From Rhodococcus rhodnii NBRC 100604 (GTDB lineage Bacteria; Actinomycetota; Actinomycetes; Mycobacteriales; Mycobacteriaceae): a DNA stretch of 40,568 nucleotides. Position 1 is the stretch's first letter. Every line of letters begins with the position of its first letter. The stretch lies in assembly GCF_001894925.1 (NCBI RefSeq), contig NZ_BCXD01000033.1, positions 1-40,568 on the forward strand, in the 5' to 3' direction. Under the pieces are notes generated by a model. That model was not told the origin of the DNA and searched no databases. It saw only the letters and a program-made list of their open reading frames with translations. A program made the position numbers and the translations under genes. Positions 9,601 to 16,445 of this stretch are shown here, piece by piece.

Positions 9601-10590
9601 GACCGGTGAGACGCCGTCGAGCCGCGCCCCGCACGCGACGACGGTGGCCTCGGTGGGGCCGTACGTGTTCCACACCTCGCGGTCGGGAGTCACGAGCCGC
9701 TCGCCGAGCTCGGGCGGGCACGCCTCGCCGCCGAAGATCAGCAGTCGTACGCCGTCCAGCGCGTCGACGGGCCACAGCGACGCGAGCGTCGGGACGGTGG
9801 AGACCGCCGTGATGTCGCGGGCGACGAGCCACGGCCCGAGATCGACCCCGCTGCGGACGAGCGACCGCGGCGCGGGGACGAGGCACGCGCCCGAACGCCA
9901 GGCGAGCCACATCTCTTCGCACGACGCGTCGAACGCGACGGAGAGGCCGGCGAGGACCCGGTCACCGGGGCCGAGCGGGGCATCGGCGAGAAACATGCGC
10001 GCCTCGGCGTCGACGAAGGCTGCGGCGTTGCGATGCGTCACCGCAACACCTTTCGGCAGTCCGGTGGATCCCGACGTGAAGATGATCCACGCGTCGTCGC
10101 CGGGTTCGGGTGCCCGCGTGGCGGAACCGGACGCCGTGACGGCGGCAGTGGGTGCGATGCCGTCGGCCGTCGCGATCGCGGCGACGCCGGCCTCGCCGAA
10201 GACGGTGCGCGCGCGCTCGTCCGGATCGTCGGCGTCGACGGGAACGTACGCGGCTCCCGCCGAGAGCACCGAGAGGATCGTGACGTAGAGCCGGTACGAG
10301 CCGGAGGGCATGCGCACGCCGACACGATCGCCCGCGCCGACGCCTGCGGCTTCGAGCGAGCGCACCCCGAGTTCGATCTCGTCGAGCAGTTCGGAGTAGG
10401 TGAGCGTGACGGCGCCGTCGTCGATCGCCGTCGTGTCGGGGAACCGTGCGGCGGTCTCGGCGAGGATGTCGACGAGTGTCCGCGGGGGCGGTGCTGCGCT
10501 CGACCGCAGCATCGTCTCGGGAATCGGCGGCGACGGTGATGCCGGGGTGTTCCCCGACGGGGTGTCGTGCGGCTCGTTGTCGACGCTCAC
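6676..10590 (-). CDS. Pls/PosA-type single-module nonribosomal peptide synthetase with membrane and hexapeptide-repeat C-terminal half
   Basis: A 1304-residue protein. An adenylation domain (about 35-510) carries IIFTSGSTGLPKG, NTYGPTEAT, YRSGDLVRL, the GRADDQIKLGGRRIELGEID block and SGKVDRDAL. A carrier domain has its pantetheine serine at about 554 (FFELGGGSLAAAQL). From about residue 610, pairs of membrane helices alternate with soluble segments rich in hexapeptide (left-handed beta-helix) turns. No condensation or thioesterase domain is seen. This layout matches epsilon-poly-lysine synthetase (Pls) and relatives, which join one amino acid into a homopolymer at the membrane. Aligning the anchor motifs by eye, I read specificity residues D-A-E-S-I-G-T-V-V-K, which resembles lysine-type codes. 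The GTG start has GAAGGA 11 nt upstream. Confidence 0.88.
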   Translation of the reverse strand: MSVDNEPHDTPSGNTPASPSPPIPETMLRSSAAPPPRTLVDILAETAARFPDTTAIDDGAVTLTYSELLDEIELGVRSLEAAGVGAGDRVGVRMPSGSYRLYVTILSVLSAGAAYVPVDADDPDERARTVFGEAGVAAIATADGIAPTAAVTASGSATRAPEPGDDAWIIFTSGSTGLPKGVAVTHRNAAAFVDAEARMFLADAPLGPGDRVLAGLSVAFDASCEEMWLAWRSGACLVPAPRSLVRSGVDLGPWLVARDITAVSTVPTLASLWPVDALDGVRLLIFGGEACPPELGERLVTPDREVWNTYGPTEATVVACGARLDGVSPVSIGLPLDGWDLAVVAPDDTPVAVGEVGELVIGGVGLARYLDPAKDAEKYAPMPTLGWDRAYRSGDLVRLETTGLIFQGRADDQIKLGGRRIELGEIDAALQHLPGVSGGAVAVRRTATGSRVLVGYVVSADGTVDLHAAHRRLAERLPAALVPRIAVVEELPTRTSGKVDRDALPWPLPGSDDSSVEQLGLSDTAEWVARQWSDVLGAQVTGERDDFFELGGGSLAAAQLVATLRTRHPQITVADLYEHPRLGALARFLDDLAPTAQVEERTVVPTPRRAQIVQLLAGIPIATLAALQWTTWVAAGVGVLSWFTDVPWVEPVSWWIVAIGFLVFVAPPGRMAVAALAARTLLRGLKPGTYPRGGSVHLRLWAAQNVVDASGATNLSGAPWMVYFARALGARVEGGVDLHSLPPVTGMLELGRGCSVEPEVDLSGHWIDGDVVHIGPIRIGAGATVGARSTLAPGARIGKRAHVAAGSAVFGKVKAEQHWAGSPAAKVGKASRAWPSDPPPRARWWVAVYGASAIALAGLPVLALASGFAVVAWAMSGAETFPAALGRAFAALIPGSLLALAVFALATLVCVRALSLRLSEGFHPVRSRVGWQVWATERLMDSARTFLFPLYAGLLTPVWLRLLGAKVGRGVEASTVLLLPKFTTVADGAFLADDTMIAGYELGGGWLRIERAKVGKRAFLGNSGMTAPGRRVPKYGLVAVLSAAPSKAKSGSSWLGSPPVRLRRAPESADVSRTYEPPRRLAVARGAVETCRLFAAFATFGIGLAVVLTLARALAVGVWFAVVTGGVVLLLAGVVAAAVSAAAKWLLVGRIGTEEHALWSSFVWRNEVADAFVETVAAPWFARFAAGTPALSVWLRCLGARIGRGVWCESYWLPEADLVTLGDGATVERGCVVQTHLFHDRIMAMDTVTVGAGATLGPHCVALPASSLGDGATVGPASLVMRGDAVPPSTRWQGNPIAPWGGAS

Positions 10591-10693
10591 GTGCAGTTCT
10601 GTCCTTCACTCGGTGTGTCTCCCCGGTCATTGTTCCCCGGCCGGGGCACGGAATCGCGATGGTGTGGCGAATTCGTGGCACGCGTCGTGGGTG

Positions 10694-10722
10694 TTGACAC
10701 CGGGCGAGACGTCTGTCAGTCT
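10694..10722 (+). promoter_or_regulatory. Promoter for the riboswitch transcript
   Basis: A perfect TTGACA -35 hexamer (10694-10699) is followed after 17 nt by a weak -10 (CAGTCT, 10717-10722). The predicted start near 10729 coincides with the first base of the SAM-IV aptamer, which supports the assignment. Confidence 0.55.
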
Positions 10723-10729
10723 CGATCGC

Positions 10730-10841
10730 AGGTCACGAGTACCAGCATCAAGCCCCGGCTCGCTGGTCGGCAACCCTCCTCCGCGGTGGGGTGCTCCGGG
10801 TGACGACCTGGCCGTAGTCCGACCGGACACGGCAAGCGCGG
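10730..10841 (+). ncRNA. SAM-IV riboswitch
   Basis: The stretch follows the SAM-IV aptamer consensus as I remember it. P1 is AGGTC (10730-10734) with GACCT (10805-10809). The core holds CAAGCCCCGGCT, CGGCAACCCTCC and CCGCGGTGGGGTGC. A 3' hairpin follows, GCCGT-A-GTCC (10811-10820) with GGACACGGC (10825-10833). The pseudoknot pairs CCGCG (10781-10785) with CGCGG (10837-10841). SAM-IV RNAs bind S-adenosylmethionine and turn off sulfur or methionine genes in actinobacteria. The regulated gene starts 113 nt downstream. Its Shine-Dalgarno (GGAGG, 10940-10944) can pair with CCTCC at 10920-10924, so translational control is plausible. Confidence 0.9.
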
Positions 10842-10953
10842 ACTCCTCACGGAATCCCGGCACCACACGATCGTCGCGTGCGCGTCCCGCCGCGCCCCGG
10901 TGGTCCGCTGTTGCCGGGTCCTCCCGGAGTCCCCCGGCTGGAGGGATTCTCCG

Positions 10954-12258
10954 ATGACGACACTGCTCGATCACACCAGGCTCGATGGCGCCGGACTCGA
11001 TCACACCGCCCATCGCTCGGAATGCGCACGGCACGAGACGATTCCGCCGCTCGCCGAGGTGGTGCGCGCCTGCGCCCCGGTTCCCGGCGGGGAGCGGCCC
11101 TACGTCGACTTCGACTGCGCGGCCAGTGCTCCTGCGACGGTCGCGGTCACGCGGCGCATCACCGAACTGCTGCCCACCTACGCGAGCGTCCACCGCGGCG
11201 CCGGCCACCCCTCTGCGGTCTCGACCGAGGCGTACGAATCCGCACGGCGGACGGTCGCGGAGTTCGTGGGAGCGAGGCCCGGCGACGTCGTCGTGTTCAC
11301 CCGCAACACGACGGACGCGCTGAACCTGCTCGCCGGGTGCGTCCCCGGTGAGGTCGTCCTGCTCGACATCGAGCATCACGCGAACCTGCTGGCATGGCGG
11401 AACTCTCGCGTCGTGCCGGCGGCGGACACCGTCGACGAGACCGTACGCCGCGTGGTGGCGGAGCTGTGCTCGCGTCCCACGGCGTTGCTCGCGGTGACCG
11501 GCGCGTCCAACGTCACGGGCGAGACGGTGCCCATCGAACGACTGGCCGACGTCGCGCACCGGCTCGGCGCTCGGATCGCCGTCGACGCGGCACAACTCGC
11601 GCCGCATCGCGCACTCGACATCGCCGCGAGCGGCGTCGACTACGTCGCCTTCTCGGGGCACAAGCTGTACGCGCCGTTCGGTGCGGGTGCGCTCGTCGGG
11701 CGGCGGGACTGGCTCGACGCCGCGCCGCCGCATCTCGCCGGCGGGGGAGCGACGCGAGATGTGCAGGTGGACGGCACGTCCGGTGCGCCCTCGATCCGTA
11801 CGACCTGGCAGCCCTCACCGGCACGCCACGAGGGTGGGACGCCGAACCTGCTGGGCTCGGCCGCACTCGCCGCCGCATGCGAGGAACTGTCCGGCATCGG
11901 GTTCGACGCGATCCGCGAGCACGAGACGAGGCTGTGCGAACGGTTGCTCCACGGGCTGCGCCGCATCGACGGCGTCCGGGTGCACCGGCTGTGGCACGAC
12001 GCCCCCGACACCGTGGGAATCGCGACGTTCACCGTCGACGGCGCGGCCCCGCGCGCTGTCGCGGAACACCTTTCGGAGCAGCACGCGGTGGGGGTGCGCG
12101 ACGGCCGATTCTGCGCGCACCCGCTGCTCGACCGGCTCGGTCTGCAGGGCGGCGCTGTCCGCGCGAGCCTCGGCCTGGGCACGTCCTCCGACGACGTCGA
12201 CGCCCTCCTCGACGCGGTGGCCGATTTCGTCGCCACCCGTCGAGGTCGGCGAGGCTAG
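10954..12258 (+). CDS. Cysteine desulfurase-like class V aminotransferase (SufS/Csd type)
   Basis: A 434-residue PLP enzyme of the NifS/SufS fold. The cofactor lysine is in FSGHKLYAPFGAG, with the preceding PLP-binding aspartate and glutamine in VDAAQLAPH. A substrate-binding ATG-type stretch is seen as RNTTDALNLLA. The C-terminal region has RDGRFCAHPLL, placing a cysteine where SufS-type desulfurases carry the persulfide cysteine. It would move sulfur from cysteine, giving alanine. The ATG at 10954 is chosen because GGAGGG lies 8 nt upstream. A GTG at 10900 in the same frame has no such site. Control by the SAM-IV RNA and the cysteine leader that follows place it in sulfur assimilation rather than general iron-sulfur assembly. 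The exact substrate is open. Confidence 0.85.
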   Translation: MTTLLDHTRLDGAGLDHTAHRSECARHETIPPLAEVVRACAPVPGGERPYVDFDCAASAPATVAVTRRITELLPTYASVHRGAGHPSAVSTEAYESARRTVAEFVGARPGDVVVFTRNTTDALNLLAGCVPGEVVLLDIEHHANLLAWRNSRVVPAADTVDETVRRVVAELCSRPTALLAVTGASNVTGETVPIERLADVAHRLGARIAVDAAQLAPHRALDIAASGVDYVAFSGHKLYAPFGAGALVGRRDWLDAAPPHLAGGGATRDVQVDGTSGAPSIRTTWQPSPARHEGGTPNLLGSAALAAACEELSGIGFDAIREHETRLCERLLHGLRRIDGVRVHRLWHDAPDTVGIATFTVDGAAPRAVAEHLSEQHAVGVRDGRFCAHPLLDRLGLQGGAVRASLGLGTSSDDVDALLDAVADFVATRRGRRG

Positions 12259-12261
12259 TAT
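12256..12261 (+). promoter_or_regulatory. -10 box of the leader-peptide transcript
   Basis: TAGTAT lies 7 nt before the ATG of the leader peptide, so transcription should begin at or next to the start codon. The hexamer contains the TAG stop codon of the desulfurase-like gene. Confidence 0.6.
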
Positions 12262-12268
12262 GTCCGGC

Positions 12269-12358
12269 ATGGCGACACCGCACCTCGACGCACGCAGCCG
12301 TTGGTACTGGCTGCACGTCGACCTGTGCCGCACCTCCTCGGGGTGCTGTCGGCGCTGA
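12269..12358 (+). CDS. Cysteine-rich leader peptide (attenuation uORF)
   Basis: A 29-residue ORF with the core HVDLCR, which marks a recognised group of short actinobacterial leader peptides upstream of sulfur genes. It ends S-S-G-C-C-R-R. Three Cys codons are present, at 12326, 12344 and 12347. The transcript appears leaderless. The segment CTCCTCG (12334-12340), just before the Cys-Cys pair, is complementary to CGAGGAG (12423-12429), which is the ribosome site of the next gene. A ribosome stalled at the Cys codons for lack of Cys-tRNA would cover this segment and free the downstream site. The peptide itself probably has no function. Confidence 0.85.
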   Translation: MATPHLDARSRWYWLHVDLCRTSSGCCRR

Positions 12359-12379
12359 CCGCCCGTTCGGTCCCTTCCC

Positions 12380-12407
12380 CTCACGCGCCCGCTGTCCTGC
12401 GCGTGAG
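12380..12407 (+). promoter_or_regulatory. Hairpin between leader peptide and downstream gene
   Basis: A 9-bp perfect stem (12380-12388 with 12399-12407) and 10-nt loop lie 21 nt after the leader stop and 16 nt before the Shine-Dalgarno. Without a T-tract it may be a terminator of the attenuator or simply bring the leader segment and ribosome site together. Confidence 0.6.
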
Positions 12408-12436
12408 TGGCCCCCGTACACCCGAGGAGTCTCCCC

Positions 12437-13042
12437 ATGTCCCCGACATCTCTGCAGCGCCGTACCGCAACGACCGTCCGGCGACGATCGACCGTTCACC
12501 TCGCCGTCCACGTGCGCGGCGACGGCCACCATCCCGGTGCGCCGGCGTCGGCCCGGGCCGGCGCACTGGACACGTGGGTCGATCTCACGTCCCCCGCCGA
12601 CGATCCGCTCGACCCGACCGCACAGCCGCCGCACCTCGTCCGGGTGCGGGCGACCGACCTGCGCGACGCGCGGGAGCAGTACGTGCGGCTGCGATCCGAC
12701 GGGTCCGCCGCGGCGTTGCTCGACGTCGAGGTGCTGCTGGCGGACGACGCTCGCAGTGCCCGGGCACGACTGGCCGAGCTCGAGGGCATCGTGGCGACGC
12801 GGCCGACGACGGTGCGTTACGTCGGGACGCCCCTCGGGCTCGCGGGCCTGATCTCGGACATCGGATCCGCGGGCGTCGCGGACGGCGTGACGCTCCAGCC
12901 GCTCGCGGCGGAGGGTTCGCTCACCCGCATCGCACGCGGCACCGTGCCCTGGCTGGCCGCACACGGGCTCGTGGCCGATCACGGCGCCGTGGCGCGCGCC
13001 GCCGCGCTCGCCGGCATCGATCCGGCGGTCGCGGCGGTGTGA
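12437..13042 (+). CDS. Short protein resembling a luciferase-like monooxygenase that lacks its core
   Basis: A 201-residue protein not matching a family I can name over its full length. Residues about 20-35 (HLAVHVRGDGHHPGA) resemble the first strand and active-site loop of NtaA/SnaA/DszA-type flavin monooxygenases. Residues from about 75 resemble their last third (helix with LLADDARSARARL, then the block YVGTPLGLAGLISDIGSAG, ADGVTLQP). The roughly 200 residues between, which hold most of the barrel, are absent. GAGGAG (12424-12429) sits 7 nt before the ATG. Regulation by the cysteine leader fits a sulfur-scavenging family. It may be non-catalytic, or a stable deletion derivative. Confidence 0.6.
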   Translation: MSPTSLQRRTATTVRRRSTVHLAVHVRGDGHHPGAPASARAGALDTWVDLTSPADDPLDPTAQPPHLVRVRATDLRDAREQYVRLRSDGSAAALLDVEVLLADDARSARARLAELEGIVATRPTTVRYVGTPLGLAGLISDIGSAGVADGVTLQPLAAEGSLTRIARGTVPWLAAHGLVADHGAVARAAALAGIDPAVAAV

Positions 13043-13052
13043 TCCGGCCGGG

Positions 13053-13574
13053 CTACAGCTCTTCGGGCCGGTGGTAGGCGCCGCGGTGATAGAGCAGCGG
13101 CGCGGTGTCGTCGGCGTCCGGCTCGGCGTGGATGCTCAGCACTCGCGCGATCACGAGCGTGTGATCACCGATGTCGATCCGCTGATCGATCCGGACCCGC
13201 ATCCACGTCGGCGCACCGAGGACGTGCGGCTCGCCCGAGTCGAGCGTCTCCCACATCGCGGTGTCGGCGAACCGTTCGCTCGCGGCCCGCGAGAACCGCG
13301 TCGCGACGGCCCGCTGGTGCTCGCCCAGCAGGTGGACGACCATCGTGTCGGCCTGCTGGGCGGCCGCGTAGGACGATGACGTGCGCGCGATGTTGAACGA
13401 CACGAGCGGCGGATCGAGCGAGAGCGACGCGAACGACGTCGCGGTGAAGCCGACGGGACCGTCCGGCGAGGACATCGTCACGACGGTCACCCCGGCAGGG
13501 TGGCGTCCCAATGCGTCCCGGTACTCCGCGGGAGCGACCCCGGGAACGTCCGTGCGCTGCTCACGCGCCGTCAC
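13053..13574 (-). CDS. Flavin reductase family protein
   Basis: A 173-residue NAD(P)H:flavin oxidoreductase of the split-barrel HpaC/NtaB type. Typical motifs are the N-terminal [10 protein letters not shown], the FMN-contacting [21 protein letters not shown], and the late [20 protein letters not shown] segment. It would supply reduced FMN to a partner monooxygenase. The GTG at 13574 is chosen because GGAGG precedes it by 5 nt. A longer frame exists upstream but overlaps the neighbouring gene and lacks conserved sequence. It converges on the monooxygenase-like gene with a 10-bp gap, which may be chance or may reflect a former two-component enzyme. Confidence 0.85.
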   Translation of the reverse strand: MTAREQRTDVPGVAPAEYRDALGRHPAGVTVVTMSSPDGPVGFTATSFASLSLDPPLVSFNIARTSSSYAAAQQADTMVVHLLGEHQRAVATRFSRAASERFADTAMWETLDSGEPHVLGAPTWMRVRIDQRIDIGDHTLVIARVLSIHAEPDADDTAPLLYHRGAYHRPEEL

Positions 13575-13648
13575 GGCAACCTCCACGTCGATGACGAATA
13601 GCTCGACCTCCGACGGTACGTCACCGCCCGGCGCCGTGGCGTGCGCGG

Positions 13649-14122
13649 TCAGTCGACGTCGATCGCGAGGCCAGCGGTGATCCGCACCAGTTCGCGGAAC
13701 GACGTGCGGAACACGGTGTCGGGATGCCCTGCGGCGGCCCACAATTCGGGATAGTCGGCGAGTGCGTTGTCGATGTAGGTCGGCAGATCGGTCGGGTGAC
13801 CGACGGGCGCGACACCCCCCACGGGTTGCGCGGTGACCTCACGCACGAGGTCGAGTGGCGCGCGGGTGAGCGAGCCCCGCAGCCGAGTGCCGGTGTGCTC
13901 GAGTTCGACCTGGTGGCGGCCCGACACGAGCAGGATCACGGGATCGTCGTCGAGCAGGAAGACGAGCGACTTCGTGATCGCGCCCACATCGACGCCGAGC
14001 GCCTCCGCCGCCTGCGCGGCGGTGCGGGTCGACTCGGACTGCGTGACGATCACGCCGTGGTGGCCGCGCGAGATGAGCGTCGCCGCCACGTGGGCGGCGT
14101 TGCGGTGCAGGTGCCGAGTCAT
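13649..14122 (-). CDS. YbaK/ProX-type aminoacyl-tRNA deacylase
   Basis: A 157-residue single-domain protein of the YbaK/EbsC/ProXp superfamily, which hydrolyses mischarged aminoacyl-tRNAs such as Cys-tRNA(Pro). Seen are the early strand [21 protein letters not shown], the catalytic-lysine region [21 protein letters not shown] and the [17 protein letters not shown] loop. The ATG is preceded by TACCCT (14129-14134 on this strand) with 6 nt between, so the message is probably leaderless. It is divergent from the TetR gene. Exact tRNA target is not predictable. Confidence 0.85.
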   Translation of the reverse strand: MTRHLHRNAAHVAATLISRGHHGVIVTQSESTRTAAQAAEALGVDVGAITKSLVFLLDDDPVILLVSGRHQVELEHTGTRLRGSLTRAPLDLVREVTAQPVGGVAPVGHPTDLPTYIDNALADYPELWAAAGHPDTVFRTSFRELVRITAGLAIDVD

Positions 14123-14128
14123 GCGAAC

Positions 14129-14134
14129 AGGGTA
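14129..14134 (-). promoter_or_regulatory. -10 box of the YbaK-type gene (leaderless)
   Basis: TACCCT on the minus strand lies 6 nt before the ATG at 14122, the spacing of a leaderless transcript. Confidence 0.55.
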
Positions 14135-14214
14135 GAAGGCTACTGCCGGGTACGCCCGCGAGGCGTGCGGCGTGACGCACCGCACGCGAATTGTCCTGGG
14201 GTGCGCCGCTGAAA

Positions 14215-14220
14215 TACCGT
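14215..14220 (+). promoter_or_regulatory. -10 box of the TetR gene (leaderless)
   Basis: TACCGT is followed by 7 nt and GTG (14228). This supports 14228 rather than the in-frame GTG at 14219, which overlaps the -10 box. Confidence 0.55.
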
Positions 14221-14227
14221 GGTCGGC

Positions 14228-14875
14228 GTGACCAGTTCGGTGCAGCCCGACCCGGCGGGCCGGGTTCCGCGCCCACCGCGAGACGAGGTCCGTCGTCGAC
14301 TGCTCGACGCGTCCGCCGACGAATTCGCCGCCCGCGGCTTCCGCGGTGCGCGACTCACCGAGGTCGCGGCACGGGCGGGTTTCACGAAGGGCGCCGTCTA
14401 CTCGAACTTCGAGTCGAAGCACGTGCTGTTCGGCGAACTCGTCGCGCGACGCTCGCTCGATCTCGCCGAGCACGTCCTCGCGGAGATCGCGGGAATGCGG
14501 CCCCGTGCCGCGGCGCAGCGCGCGGGCCACCTCGTCGCGACGGCCGTCACCGGCGACGACGGCTGGCCGCTGCTCGTCGTGGAGTTCGCCGTGCTCGCGG
14601 CGCGCGACGAGGCCGTCGCCGCGGAGTATCGGCGGCAGCGTCGCGACATACGGTCGCGGCTGGTCGATCTCGTCGCGGATCGAGCGCGCGAATGGGGTGT
14701 CGGCGACGACATCGACGCCGCCGCAACGGTGCTCTCGCTCACCGCGCTCGTGTCGGGGCTCGTCGTCGAGCATGCGACCGATCCCGAACGGATCGACCGC
14801 GACGCGGTCGCGGCCTCGGTGACGGAGTTCGTCACCGGTGCCGTCGCGGGTGCAGCGTCACGCGAGAAGCGCTGA
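14228..14875 (+). CDS. TetR family transcriptional regulator
   Basis: A 215-residue repressor. Helix-turn-helix residues lie at about 20-65, with the classic FAARGFRGARLTEVAARAG and TKGAVYSNFESKHVLF segments. The C-terminal helical ligand domain resembles the AcrR group (ARDEAVAAEYRRQRRDIR). Start GTG 14228 is preferred from the promoter spacing. A GTG 9 bases earlier is possible. The gene converges with and overlaps by 18 bp the PhaC-like hydrolase, which is a candidate target, as is the divergent deacylase gene. Ligand unknown. Confidence 0.87.
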   Translation: MTSSVQPDPAGRVPRPPRDEVRRRLLDASADEFAARGFRGARLTEVAARAGFTKGAVYSNFESKHVLFGELVARRSLDLAEHVLAEIAGMRPRAAAQRAGHLVATAVTGDDGWPLLVVEFAVLAARDEAVAAEYRRQRRDIRSRLVDLVADRAREWGVGDDIDAAATVLSLTALVSGLVVEHATDPERIDRDAVAASVTEFVTGAVAGAASREKR

Positions 14876-15919
14876 CTCCGAGTCGATCTCGGCGAGGAAG
14901 GCGTCGATCTCCGCGTAGGTCGTCGCCGCGGAGGTGCCACCCGCGACGATGCCGAGGTGGCTGCCCGGGACGTCCACGTAGCGCACGTCCGCTCCCGTCA
15001 GCACGTCGCACGCGCGCCGTGCCGAAGCAGCAGGTGCGATGACGTCGGTCTCGCTGCCCACCACGAGGACGCGCGTCGTCACGTCGGCGAGTGAGACGGT
15101 GCCCGAGCCGAGCTCGAATTCTCCTCGTGCCAGGCGATTCTCGAGGATCAGCTGCCGGCACATCTGCTCGAACACCCGCGCCGGATAGCCCGGCATCGCG
15201 GCCATGAACCGGTCGATCGTCTCCATGTGCGAGAGGCTGTGTTCGTCGTGGAGGTTGCGCAGGACGAACCACGGCCGGGTGAGTTCACGGCGCAGCGCCG
15301 TGAAGCGGTAGCTCGCCTGGACGAGCGGGGCGGGGAAGCGGCCCACCGCGTTGGTTGCCGTCGTGAGCGGGCGCTCGGTGGTCACACGCCCGACGAGGCG
15401 CAGTGGCGCGATCGTCGGGATCTCGCGGTAGTCGATCGGTGTGCCCAGCGCCGCGATCGACGAGATCGGGAGATCGGGGTGGGCAGCGGCGGTGAGCAGG
15501 GAGAGGGTGCCGCCGAGGCTCCAGCCGAGGACGTCCACCTCGGCGTCCCCGGACAGCGCGGAGACGGTCTCGATCGCGTCGGGGACGATGTCGTTCACCC
15601 AGTGCTCGAACCCCAGATCGCGGTCACGAGAAGTGATCTCGCCGAAGTCGAGCGCATGGACGCGATGCCCGGCCGCGACGAGATGCTCCGCGAGCGACTG
15701 ACCGGGACGGAGGTCGTAGCATGTCGCAGGAACGGCGAACGGCGGGACGAGCAGGATCGTGCGGCCGCTCTCGCCGTCGCCGAAGCGATACAGATCGCGG
15801 TGCTCGCCGGGCCGGACGAGAGTCGACGGAGTCCGTGCCGGTTCCCCCATGCCACCGCCGAGCGACAGCCGCCATGCGTTGTGCGCCATCGCCGCCAGCC
15901 GCACTCCCACCCCGTTCAC
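14858..15919 (-). CDS. Alpha/beta hydrolase, PHA-synthase-like
   Basis: A 353-residue alpha/beta-hydrolase with overall similarity to the PhaC polyhydroxyalkanoate synthase family. The nucleophile elbow is GWSLGG, so serine stands where true PhaC enzymes have cysteine (G-x-C-x-G). The acid is likely in GSETDVIAP and the histidine in PGSHLGI. The oxyanion-side motif VPPFAVPATCYDLRPGQSL matches the PhaC-like start of the fold. The GTG start is supported by GGAGG 6 nt upstream. With Ser rather than Cys it is more likely an esterase, depolymerase or acyltransferase than a polymerase. The natural substrate is unknown. Confidence 0.8.
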   Translation of the reverse strand: MNGVGVRLAAMAHNAWRLSLGGGMGEPARTPSTLVRPGEHRDLYRFGDGESGRTILLVPPFAVPATCYDLRPGQSLAEHLVAAGHRVHALDFGEITSRDRDLGFEHWVNDIVPDAIETVSALSGDAEVDVLGWSLGGTLSLLTAAAHPDLPISSIAALGTPIDYREIPTIAPLRLVGRVTTERPLTTATNAVGRFPAPLVQASYRFTALRRELTRPWFVLRNLHDEHSLSHMETIDRFMAAMPGYPARVFEQMCRQLILENRLARGEFELGSGTVSLADVTTRVLVVGSETDVIAPAASARRACDVLTGADVRYVDVPGSHLGIVAGGTSAATTYAEIDAFLAEIDSESALLA

Positions 15920-16065
15920 ACGCGACCTCCGTCGTCTCGGTATTCGGCGAACATGTGTTACCGGAATATACAGACACCGTGTTGCGCCCCCGCCACGTGA
16001 TCGCGCGGCACCGGAAGTTCACCTGTTCTTCCCCGTACGCGTCCGCGGGGTCGGCGCACCCTCAT

Positions 16066-16071
16066 TACGCT
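16066..16071 (+). promoter_or_regulatory. -10 box of the small membrane protein gene (leaderless)
   Basis: TACGCT, then 7 nt, then GTG at 16079. Confidence 0.5.
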
Positions 16072-16078
16072 CCGGCGT

Positions 16079-16408
16079 GTGCTCGAACTCGAACTGCGGG
16101 TCTTCGGCGGAGCGTGCGGCATCGCCGTCGTCGCCGCGCTGGTGGCCGCGCTCGCCACCGGCGAGCCGAGATACGCCGGGCTCGCGGTCGCTGCCGCCGT
16201 CGCGGGCGGGCTCGCCGCGTGGGTCTCGGGCGGATCGGGCCGGGCGAGCAGAACGGGCGCCGGCGGACTCGGGCTGCTGATGGCAGGAGCGATCGTCGCG
16301 TTCACGCCGCTCCTCGGGTGGAGCCTCGGGCCGGGAGTCGCCATGATGATGGTGGGGGCCGTCGTGTTCCTCGCCGGTCTCGACCGGGTCACCCGTCCGG
16401 CGGGGTGA
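16079..16408 (+). CDS. Small four-helix membrane protein, function unknown
   Basis: A 109-residue hydrophobic protein with about four membrane helices (roughly 8-25, 31-48, 61-78 and 82-101), separated by very short loops. It is rich in Ala and Gly and has no recognisable motif. The GTG start follows a -10 box at leaderless spacing. It stands alone between the hydrolase promoter region and the crotonase gene, and I cannot assign a role. Confidence 0.7.
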   Translation: MLELELRVFGGACGIAVVAALVAALATGEPRYAGLAVAAAVAGGLAAWVSGGSGRASRTGAGGLGLLMAGAIVAFTPLLGWSLGPGVAMMMVGAVVFLAGLDRVTRPAG

Positions 16409-16433
16409 ACGGTCGCAGCGCAGCCGCGGTGGT

Positions 16434-16439
16434 TACGCT
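16434..16439 (+). promoter_or_regulatory. -10 box of the crotonase gene (leaderless)
   Basis: TACGCT, then 6 nt, then ATG at 16446. A GGAGG abuts the ATG and is too close to act as a normal ribosome site. Confidence 0.5.
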
Positions 16440-16445
16440 CGGAGG

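Noticed and set aside
10619-10690. Additional small gene between the synthetase start and the riboswitch
   Set aside because: Frames here are short, without ribosome sites, and run through the riboswitch. The stretch is better read as the synthetase promoter and leader.
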